Assembly (NCBI GenBank): GCA_016165875.1
Contig: JABBOT010000027.1
Location: 2,147,939 to 2,211,938 of the forward strand
From: Acanthopleura granulata
Lineage: Eukaryota > Mollusca > Polyplacophora > Chitonida > Chitonidae
Length of the DNA: 64,000 nt
Reading direction: 5' to 3'
Under the pieces are notes generated by a model. That model did no database searches, was not told the DNA's origin, and worked only from the letters and a program-made list of their open reading frames with translations. This document shows, piece after piece, positions 49,466 through 58,496 of this stretch (positions within the stretch are counted from its first letter, which is position 1; each line of letters opens with the position of its first letter). The translations under genes were made by a program, and so were the position numbers.

Positions 49466-49745
49466 AGAATGAATGCTTATTGTTTAACGCTCTACTCAAG
49501 AATATTTAACTTATATGAAGGCGGTGTCTCCTTGGTGCAGGACGGATTTCCACCATATCTTTTATCTGGTGCTGCCTCACCAAGACGACTTTCCGAAGAC
49601 ACCCAACAAGCCCCCTCACCCAGCCGCCGGGACGACCAGTCCACCCTCTATCCTCTTATTGCTGAGCGCCTAGCGAGGAAGCAGGATGTACCATTTTTTA
49701 AAAGTCCTTGGTATGACCCGACCCAGGTTTGAATCAAGATGTCCC
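49466..49745 (-). mobile_element. SINE-like repeat, second family, with the family A SINE tail (copy 3 of 3)
   Basis: On the minus strand this copy begins near 49,745 with a weak tRNA-like box (GATTCAAACCTGG), continues through the family blocks (GGTCATACC..., CGCTCAGCAATAAGAGGAT, GGACTGGTCGTCC, GGTGAGGGGGCTTG) and ends with ATATAAGTTAAATATTCTTG + AGTAGAGCGTTAAACA (49,466-49,518). That end is nearly the same as the 3' end of the family A SINE at 30,177 and 41,053. The 91-codon plus frame over it is a shadow. Confidence 0.7.
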
Positions 49746-52700
49746 CGTCCGAAAGCTGACGGGCCTTTCGTTAATACAGGCGCTGGGCTTCATGCGAGGT
49801 GTATAAAATTTGACACAAATATAAAGAGTTGAACAAAAGTGGAAATTCAAAAGATGATGTCACGGTCGGTTCCATTTACTCTGAAAATCTAGGGGGAAGG
49901 AATTCGGAGTTACTTTTCGTGGGGAAGTTTGAGACAGTCGAAATAAAGTAGCAGGTTGTTTCAGGATTCAGTATTTGTCTAAACCCTGTTTATATTTACT
50001 GACAAGCAGCCACGCATCAATTTTTGTTGGTGAAATAATTTATAATGAGTGTTCAAATAAATACTGCTAGAAACACCCCCTTCGCTACAATGGATCTTTT
50101 CAAAATTCGGGCGGGAAGACGCGTTTTAGTCGTCTAGTTGAAGGGATACGAATAAAAGATAATTAAAAGGCAAGTTAATTCCACATCTGCTTTTTTTAAC
50201 ATCGATATATAGATCATATGAGGGATTGGTTATTAGTCTAGTGTTGTATAATAAAATATAAAATTGAACAACATATCTGACTCCTTGTCCCCGTTTTCCC
50301 TGACTCAGTTTTGATAGTTAATTTTGTTTTGGGGTGATGGAGGGTAACTGTCCATCAAATAATCAATCATCGTCCCCTTGTCCCGCACGTCGCGGGTCTC
50401 GACTCGCGAGGCGCATGAAGAGATGTTCTCATCCAAGCGCGAAAACCCGCTGCTGCCTATCTTTTCCGCGAGATCAGAGCATGAGATCCTACTATCGCTA
50501 AGAACCGTATCTCAAAACCTAATTTTAGGTGTACGCGACGAAAAAAAGGACGCGATAGAGTCACATCCCAGCGTCCATTTTGCAAACAGCAATTGCTTCA
50601 CTGGCAACATCGTATGTATATGCTTCATTATATTGTTATCAATGTATCATCTTTGATATCAAAAATAACACCATGTCATTCTCTTTACACTACTGGTATA
50701 CCAACTACATACCTGTCTGGAAACCAGGATATCTCCCCTAATCTCCCACTGAACGTAAAAACAGATATCTGCATTCAAGGCTGCTTCTAAATTAAGCCAA
50801 TGCCTTCCTCCGACAAAAACTTTGTTACAGTGTAACTTTATCCCATACTTTACATTAGGCAGAACACCTCATTCTAAACTCATCGAAGGTTTCCGATCGG
50901 TGGCCAATTACTTCTGGGAAAGTTACGTAAACAGTACCATGTTTTGTGGTATTTTAGGCTGTATAGTAGCCTAAGTCTGTGATTGTTTATAACAAAAATA
51001 ATAAATGTTTGTTAGAGTAATATCAGAATTGTTCACTAACGAACATTTTTGGACACTATCAGCGTTTAGTGCAGTCCTGTCGCACTACAGTTCGCTTTCA
51101 ACTCATTTTCAAGCCACGTCCATGGATGTATCACTGGATGCACCCTCGATCCGTTAGTGCGTGAATTAACGCTAGACAACATATCTATAAGCATGTAGGT
51201 TTGTCAATGATTGGATAGATTAATTGATTAATCAACTGATCAATTGAATGAAACAACCGCAATGAAGAAGTGTAATTAATTTTCAGAGCTTTCTACAGGT
51301 GTGCGGCTGGTGGGAGGTTGGTGGAGTTGGGTGGGGTAGGGTGGAGTTGGATGGGTTTGGGTGGAGGTTAGTTTTTAGCACTAAACTCTCTTCCTCTATG
51401 GGATCTGCTCGTATAATGTATCTTATATATATTATAAAATTATCAGGCCTTCGTGCGTGTACGATAAACCTGTTAGAAGTACATGTGTATTGAAAATCTG
51501 TTACATTTTAATCATATTTGACATAAGGCACCAGTCTGCTTCAGACACCTGTAAACTGTTCTTATATGAGTAGTGAAAAAGTAGCAGTAGAGAGAATTTT
51601 AATAACTTAAAAAGGAAAATGTGGAGAATATGGCAGTTTTACACTTTACAATTTCCGCGCACAGAAACTTGCTTGCAGCATGATCACTTACGTTTTTGTG
51701 ATGATAACATCGCATGGACGTGTTTTCATACATAGTCTGAACCAGCTTTTAACATGACTGCTACCTGGCTGATTGCCACTGCGAGTTCAAATCCGTTGTC
51801 ACACAGATTTATGTTTGTTCTTATTTATGTGAGAAACATCGACCAGTAACTTTGCGAGGAGTGCTTTCCTGTAGGCAATGTTTACTTTTTAATCCCATCA
51901 TAAATGAAACCTCCGTGATAAGACTGTAAGTGTCTTCAATACATCTAGCGCCCATTTAACTTCGCTTTAAAATAATCATAATTTGTTGCTTATACTCTAC
52001 GAAAAATTCATAGTCATGGATTCCGCAAATGCGAGTAAAAAGTAAATATATTTTTTACATCTTTTTTTCTATAGGGCTCTTCTCTGTAGCCGTTACATCT
52101 CGGGGATGAGTCAAATTGATTTTCAAGTTGTGTACGACGTCATTTTTCCCCACGGTCATATGCTTGTGCATTGGTTAACAAATGGAATCCCCACCCCCAC
52201 CCCCTTCCCACAAAATGAAAAACAGGACAAATAACTTGTGTTTTATTCAGTACCTCAAGTCTGTTATATAATATTGTCACGTGTTTACTGCGGTGGCCCC
52301 ATATAGGTGTATGTAGATTCACAGTAAGTGTTACCTTGAATTGTCTCGAGACATTGGCTGGCTTCGAACTCCCACCAGACGTTAGAGTTGGATCCGTTAG
52401 CAGACGTCTAAACCAGCACAATATTCGGTGTGTCGTGTCAAAAGATGTTTTTAGATGTGGTTAATATAGATGAATTTAGTAAGAATTCAGTGCGCATGTG
52501 CGTATGTCACATCTTTTTATAAGGTGGACAACATTTGAAAAAGGTATCATCCATGCTACAGCCAGTGTTCAACAGGGCAGCATGAATGAACTGACGTCAC
52601 GTGCAACGTGGAAAGGGACACGCCCACCACCCTCATCTTTACTATAACCAATATGCCCGAGCAAAGATATAAACAAGTTTGTAATACTCCATAAAATATA

Positions 52701-53018
52701 GTCGAAAGTGGTGGATATAAATAGGACAAACAATGAAACATCTACGGTAAGGAGTGTATATTATTTATTCGTCATTTTTGTTTTCTCAATGCTCTCAAGT
52801 AACATACACCATGCAACGTCTTATTAAAGGTTACAGGCGAAACACTTCGTCTACATTTCGGTGAATTTAATATGGGTACACATGTATTTCCCTTCTATAT
52901 CAGGAGGGGCTGGTGCCTTGCACCATATTAAAAACAGGTCATACACAGAGTAACAAAAAAGGCGCTTCACAAAAGGCGCTTTACAAAAGGGTCAGATTTA
53001 TGGCAGGTGCCTGGACAA
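49746..53018. other. non-coding stretch with a G-rich patch
   Basis: No exon is recognised. A CpG-rich spot at 50,378-50,420 (CCCGCACGTCGCGGG) opens a 92-codon plus frame without domain. The G-rich patch at 51,299-51,370 is listed separately, and a C-rich run (52,189-52,208) lies further right. The rest is AT-rich and unremarkable. Confidence 0.4.
51299..51370 (+). other. G-rich tract with G-quadruplex potential
   Basis: Six runs of three or four G occur within about 60 bp, in a repeating GGGTGG / GGAGTTGG context (for example GTTGGGTGGGGTAGGGTGG). That satisfies the simple four-run rule for an intramolecular G-quadruplex on the plus strand. No gene start is recognised nearby. Confidence 0.6.
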
Positions 53019-53503
53019 GTCGACTTCACTCAAGTCGACAATTCGACAAGTCGGCTTGACTGAAGTCGACTTGTCGAAATAATCTCAACAGGTCGACTTG
53101 TCGAAATGGCAATTTCTGGACGACTTCATGTAAGTCGACATCGTGTTCGTCACGTTAAAGCGACTTTTGCAATTCGACTCGACAAGTTAAACTCGACAAG
53201 TCCATTTCACACAAGTCGACTTGACGAGTTCAACTCGACAAGTCAACTTCCGTGAAGTCGACATTTTTAAAAGCGACTTGCGTAATATCTTCTTGTCGTT
53301 AAGAACTTTTGACGAAATTTTGTCACAAAACGCGTTCGAACGCTGTTTGTCAACAACAATACGTCGACTTGACAAGAGAGTTACAACTAAAGCGACGTTG
53401 GGCTTTCCATAAAGGCGACATAGTTATGCCGACTTCTTCGAGAGTAAGACGTCAATTCGACATCATCTAAGTCGACTTGTTGCTGTTTTCATGAAAAGTC
53501 GAC
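53019..53503. repeat. GTCGAC-rich degenerate array
   Basis: The hexamer GTCGAC occurs ten times in 485 bp (starts 53,019, 53,034, 53,065, 53,092, 53,134, 53,215, 53,257, 53,363, 53,471, 53,498), where about 0.1 would be expected by chance. It sits in a longer self-complementary context, AAGTCGACTTGTCGAA and TCGACAAGTCGAC. Spacings are often near multiples of 13-15 nt. Short frames on both strands exist because the motif is a palindrome; neither is credible as a gene. Confidence 0.85.
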
Positions 53504-53969
53504 ATGCATTTTGAGAACTTGACGTCTTAGCACAGACTGGTAAATATAACCAAAGCCTGCTCTGGCCACCCGTACTACAAACTGCAGCGAACGATTTTTA
53601 ATATTCTTTTCTTACAAAACGAAACTTTTTACACGAAAAAAATACACGAATTACACAATTACTTAGTCACACAGTCAATCGGTCACTCAGCCACCCAATA
53701 GCACCATCTGTCAAGCACATGAAGGCACAATCACTCAGTTACCCACTTACATGTAAACCGTAATTAATTCAGGTAATTACATTATAACATTATCATCCTT
53801 TCCCCGTTTTACCGAAATTTTTATATATCTACCTATATGTGGCGAATTTAATTCAGTCTTATAAAAAGGAAATTGAACTTAGGTAAACAGTACATAGATT
53901 CAATTAAAATCGAGAAATGTGCCCTTTACAGTATATTTAGTTTTAACGTCTTGAAAATACATTATTTGC
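53504..53969. other. non-coding stretch, nothing recognised
   Basis: AT-rich sequence between the GTCGAC array and the LINE relic. A few short CAC/CACTCAG-type phrases occur near 53,670-53,740 but do not form a clear repeat. Confidence 0.4.
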
Positions 53970-55985
53970 CCATCAGTAGTTATTATATCTAAAAAATTCT
54001 CTTATATAAACAAAAAATGTTGAATTTTTAAAATGACAACGGCACCACAATTGTTCATCAAGATAGGTACTTACTGTTAAGGGGCTCATTTTATTCTGAC
54101 ATACGTACCAAGCCATCAAGACATCTTTCCAAAAGGGGTTCTGAATTGTCGGAATAATTTCTTTTTTCAAAAATTCATTCAGTATATAACATATGAGCTT
54201 CTGATATATATCGAAGCAGTAGTGCTCTCCAGTTTTTATTTTCTGTAAGCAATCTTTTCAACCAGAATACTTTTACACTATGTATAAATGTCTAACACTG
54301 ACTATCCTTAACCCTCCCTTATCATAGTTTTGTGTCATTAACTTCCTTTGAATCGTGTCGCTTCCTCCATTTCAAATAAATTTAGATAGAACAATATCCA
54401 TAAGTATCAATAAACAAGGAGTATCTTCTTCCTTACAAACTAACATTGTATCATAAATTAACCTTATATTTTCTCCAATATAACGTCCTTGAACAAATCC
54501 CTTCTGGCCTTCACCAATTAACTTGTCCAAAACAATTTTGATTCTGTTTGCGATACATGCACAGGCTAACATATAATCCGCATTCAACGATGTTATAGCT
54601 CTCCAATTTTTCAAAAAGCAACGTTTTTTTCCTGGTGTTGGTAAGCAGGTTATTATTCCTTGCCCTTGGGTTATGGAAAGGTCACCCTTTACGTACTGTT
54701 CCTTTACCAGGAAAGTTGAAAAATTCTGCTGGAAAACCATCCATTGCTGGGCTTTTTGTCATTTTTTAAATATTTTTAAGAGCCTCAGTTAATTCATCTA
54801 ATGTAATTACTCCCTCCAACTTTGAAGAATCTGATTCAGTTAATATTTTAAACTCGTAGTTTGTTAGTTCAGCTTTTTTTTTCTTCTTTACTCATTTACC
54901 ATCGCCTGTACGATATAAGTTTCTATAATATTTTGTGTGGTCATTAATATTCTTTTACTGTCGAAAATATTTTCTCCAGAATCCAATGCTAGTTTCGCCC
55001 ATACTTTATTTACATAATTTCGTTTTTCCAAACCGAGAAAATATTTTGTTGGTTTTTCTCCTTTATCCAGATTTCCCAGAGCAAGATTTATTTCGCTTAA
55101 GTCCGTGAGAACGACATTGTCTAATGTCCTAAAGCTAGCATCCACATATCTTTCTAATTTATGAATTTCCTTTTCTAACTCTATTTCTCTTTTGTCTGTC
55201 CCTTTCCTTCTCCTTGATGTGTGTTATATTGTAGCCCGTCTCAATTTCAAGAGCAAAGTTTCCAAAAAGAGTACATCATCTATATCAAACTGAGCCAGGC
55301 AATCTGTTCACATGAAACAGCGGATTTCTGCCTGACGGCTTAAGAGCATATTCGTCTATAGTACAGACGATTTCATTTTTTGTCATGGCTATGTATTGTT
55401 TGTCTCTCGAAAGAGAGCAGTTAAATTTCCAACATGACCTACCTCGGTTTTCATTTATAAACTTACATTTAAGAGTAATGGCAGTGTGATCTGTCCTATT
55501 ACCAGGTTTAATGTCTCTGTCTACTGTTATATCAAAACTTATCATACGAAATGACAAAAAAATCTAATCCTGCTTGTTGTCTTGCATTTTTTTTCTGCGC
55601 CAGGTAAATCTATGCTCATGTTCGTGATTTACTGGCCAAACATCTACATAGTTGTGTCTACTCATTCATTTATGAAAAAAACTCATCTACCCTGAGGGTT
55701 GTTCACATGTTTGTAATTTTGGCTATTTGATTCCGGGTCTAATATTAAATTCCAACCAACACAAATAATAACCGATTCGTTTTCAAGATTCAATATGTTT
55801 TTCATTATATTATTTTAAAATTTCTTGTCATCCTTATTAGGTCTGTAAATATTTACTAAGGACAGTTTTGTCCCATGTACTGTTAAATTCATTATAAGAT
55901 AATTTCCACATGGATCTTTAATAATATCATTTACCTTGTAATCAAAACCGATAATTTGTGAAAGACGTGCATAGACGAGGCGCGT
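53970..55985 (-). mobile_element. LINE relic (L1/Tx1-like), reverse-transcriptase core deleted
   Basis: Read on the minus strand in this order: endonuclease-domain remains (RLSQIIGFDYKVND, then LVNIYRPNKDDKKF, CVGWNLILDPE, then the end of the domain NRTDHTAITLKCKFINE), a linker (FLETLLLKLR; GEKPTKYFLGLEKRNY), the start of the reverse transcriptase (QGQGIITCLPTPGKK, FLKNWRAITSLNADY, GFVQGRYIGENIRLIYD) and LILMDI at motif A. It then jumps at about 54,390 to the C-terminal region (VLSKFI, NYDKGGLRIVS, FWKDVLMAWYV). Everything from motif A to the YxDD region is missing, roughly 300 residues, so the copy cannot move itself. Several stops and frameshifts are present. The 5' end of the element, with the first endonuclease residues, is also absent. 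The part from 55,237 on is shared with the second duplicate. Confidence 0.85.
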
Positions 55986-56777
55986 TATACTGACATGTTA
56001 TCTATAGACATAACGATACAGGTACAATGTGTCGTTTCTACGTCAGTTAATTTTAACTCAAATATGGTGAAACTTTGTGATGAATTGTCGACCAAGATGA
56101 CAAGCTTGAACAGAATCCAAAAATGTCACTAACTGAAAACTGTTATCGATTAGGAACCAATCATTTACAGTAACGTGTATTTCAACAATACTCTAGACTA
56201 AGCCTCTTGAAACATTATCTTGATTTTCTGACACGCCATGACCCAATGAATCCCGTGCTGACATGTGGCCTCCACTTTGACCATTGAGCTCTCACTTACT
56301 TTTAAACGGTGGATTCGGATTGCACTGAGTACAGTATAGGCCAAAAGTCAGACGTCAGAGGTGAAGGTCACGGATAACGGAAAGCTCATGACGTCATCAA
56401 GTACCAAAAAGTCAAGGTCACACGTCATCCAGTGATTTTTTGGTAGAAATTTATAAACTTAAGGTAAACTTTCCAATCATTTTTTGCAAGATCAAAAAGG
56501 ATGTCAAAACTGACCCCAATTTCGTGACATCCGACCTCGATTACCCTTTGCATCACACTTTCAGGTTATTGGGAGAAAAAGTTTCCGATCCAATTTTTTG
56601 GCCAAAAATTTGTCCCCCTTAGAAATGGGCGGAAAAGTTTTTCTTCGATCGACCTCAAACTAATGCAATCGAGGTTGGAGATCACGAAAACGTGCTCGGG
56701 TTTGACCTTCACCCAGACCTTGATCTCACAAAATGGCGGTCGAAAATTTCCCTAGTTCATAGTTTCTTTAGAAATGC

Positions 56778-56872
56778 CAGGTTGTGGCTTAGTTGGCTAG
56801 CGCGCTAGGGCAGAGTAATAACCTCCAACCAATGAGATCGACGTGAGTTCAAGTCAGCTCATGCTGGTTTCT
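56778..56872 (+). mobile_element. SINE head (tRNA-like part) only
   Basis: A box TGGCTTAGTTGG (56,785-56,796) and B box AGTTCAAGTCA (56,846-56,856) lie in the family order, with CCAACCAATGAGATCGACGT between and CAGCTCATGCTGGTTTCTT after. The sequence then leaves the family, so the copy is 3'-truncated. The same piece recurs at 62,609-62,703. Confidence 0.7.
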
Positions 56873-57042
56873 TCGCGGGATTTTCTTTAATCTTTTTTTT
56901 TTTAATTTTCAAAAATTAAGGTCAAGTTTGACCATGAACTTCATAGTTTTTTTTTAAAAAATCACAGGTTGACATCTGGCCTTGTTTTTTTTTGGACACA
57001 TGATGCCCCACGGACCTGCACGTTGACTCGTGACCTTGATCT

Positions 57043-57055
57043 TGACCTTTGACCT
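57043..57055 (-). promoter_or_regulatory. perfect DR1 nuclear-receptor-type motif
   Basis: TGACCT-T-TGACCT reads on the minus strand as AGGTCA-A-AGGTCA, the direct repeat with 1-nt spacing bound by RXR-, HNF4- and COUP-TF-type receptors. It lies in the AGGTCA-rich repeat segment and recurs in copy 2 at 62,874-62,886. Function is unknown; the match is by sequence only. Confidence 0.5.
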
Positions 57056-57406
57056 CTGCCTTAGATCTCAGACAGTGGATTTCGAATTTGCTCTCTTTAA
57101 AATCGGTCACGTATCAAGGGTCAGTGGGAAGGTCACAGGTCAACGCAAAAGTCATTGTTTCATGAGTTGTCGAAAGATCAATGTCACAGGTCGGCCTGGG
57201 CGTTTTTTAAAATATTCAAAAGTCAACTTTTGAACTTTCATTTTGGAAGTTAATGGCGAGGAGAACGTCAAAACCTCATTTTTGTGACTTCTGACCTCGA
57301 TTACCTCTTGCGTAAAAGTTTGAGGTCAATGGGAAAAACATTTCGACCTATATTCAGGACTGATATTAGACAGGTCCATGTGAATAGACAGGACCCGTGT
57401 TATATT

Positions 57407-57645
57407 TATATGGTTGATGTTTTACGCCGTACACAAGATTATGATACGACGGCGCGCAGCACTATGGCGGGAGGAAACCAGGCTGAGCTCGAAGGAAACC
57501 CGCGACCATCTACAGGTTCCTGGCAGGTCCCTTCCTACGTACGACCGGAGAGGAAGCCAACATGTTGGAACTCACAGCGACCGCATTGGTTTGAGGCCTC
57601 TGAGTCATTACTCTGCGCCATCGCGCTAACCAACTGAGCGACTAA
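57407..57645 (-). mobile_element. SINE (family A), antisense, nearly full length
   Basis: The minus strand reads GCTCAGTTGGTTAGCGCGAT, CAATGCGGTCGCTGTGAGTT, TTGGCTTCCTCTCCGGTCGT, CCTCCCGCCATAGTGCTG, a CGTCGTATCATAATCTTGTG block and ACGGCGTAAAACATCAACC, in the order of the full copy. The 117-codon plus frame through it is a shadow. An identical copy lies at 63,238-63,476 in the second duplicate. Confidence 0.85.
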
Positions 57646-58169
57646 CTGATAGTTTTACTGGGTGACTAAGTGGATGGTATGATTAGGTGACTGAGTGACT
57701 CTAATTCGTTAACGTAGAGACGGTCTGATTTCGGTGAAAAGATAATGGTGTTAATTTGGACTAAATGATGGCGTGAACGTTGGGTTTTTTTCTCCAATAA
57801 AGGTTTAACTCAACCTTATTGTCTACCAAAGCGTTTTAACCGAAAAAAATACCAAAAAGTCGGTTGATGTTCTTTGGCGCTGAATTGGGCATAAACACGA
57901 GTGGCGAGCCCGGTCTGTGGCTATCTTTACAGTGTTTGTCACGCCTATCTTATACTGTGAACATGTAGAACTCTCCTGTGCCAGAGTTAGTTTTGGTGAC
58001 ATTACATATCAGAAAATCGTCGAGGCGTATTTCTCGTTCCTGTTATCTAAATGGCGCTCAAAGTTGACAACAACCAAACAACCACAGTTTATTTACCTCA
58101 GCATGGTTCGGCAATAAAGGCGACTTGTTGCAGAACTTTGCGTGGTTATCTAATCTGTTAAAGCCCTCC

Positions 58170-58496
58170 GGGGTGAGGCAGCACAGTAAATAAACTCTGA
58201 CCGACTGGTTGTTTCCACGTTACCACGGACACAGGAGAGACCGCTACACGGCCAGCCTATACAGGAATAGCTGCGGGCACTGGACATCGTTCATCGCACC
58301 ACGCACCGAACAACGGTTAACGCCTGTTTCAGCGAACCCTTATAGCCTGTACCACAGTGGACAAACCTCACAAAAACGGTAACCTGCGTTAAGGACCCTT
58401 GTGTGTAATACATATGTATCGCACACACGAAACATTAATTTTCTTGATTTGCATAAGCCAGTAAGGGCATTTATACATGCTATGCTTCGGTGAACT
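58170..58496 (+). other. probable untranslated leader of the BEL/Pao-like element
   Basis: This sequence lies between the end of the comparable duplicate (the window ends before copy 2 reaches it) and the first gag frame. It has no frame of note. It may hold the LTR end or primer-binding region, but I could not identify a convincing primer-binding site. Confidence 0.3.

Larger units (their letters stand above)
56340..57370. repeat. segment rich in AGGTCA-type half-sites with internal diverged repeat
   Basis: GGTCA/TGACC words are frequent: a TCAAGGTCA extended half-site at 56,412-56,420, GGTCAAGTTTGACC (inverted repeat with 4-nt spacer) at 56,930-56,943 and a direct repeat at 57,043-57,055. 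Two parts of the segment are related to each other: GTGACATCCGACCTCGATTA (from about 56,524) and GTGACTTCTGACCTCGATTA (from about 57,284), each followed by TTGGGAGAAAAAG- or ATGGGAAAAACA-type sequence. It may be part of a larger transposon, type unknown. Copy 2 has the same segment at +5,831. Confidence 0.55.
55237..58169. repeat. long direct repeat, copy 1 (at least 2,933 bp)
   Basis: The sequence from 55,237 (CGTCTCAATTTC) onward recurs at 61,068 with a constant offset of 5,831 bp until the window ends. Only one difference was noticed by eye (G at 57,968, C at 63,799). The LINE reading continues coherently to the left of 55,237, so this copy carries the original left flank. It contains the LINE endonuclease part, two SINE pieces and an AGGTCA-rich segment. 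Adding the intervening BEL region gives a 5,831-bp unit, so a tandem duplication is the simplest reading. Confidence 0.95.

Noticed and set aside
57284..57637. 117-codon plus frame (and its copy at 63,115-63,468)
   Set aside because: It runs antisense through a SINE and is identical in both duplicates only because the whole segment is duplicated.
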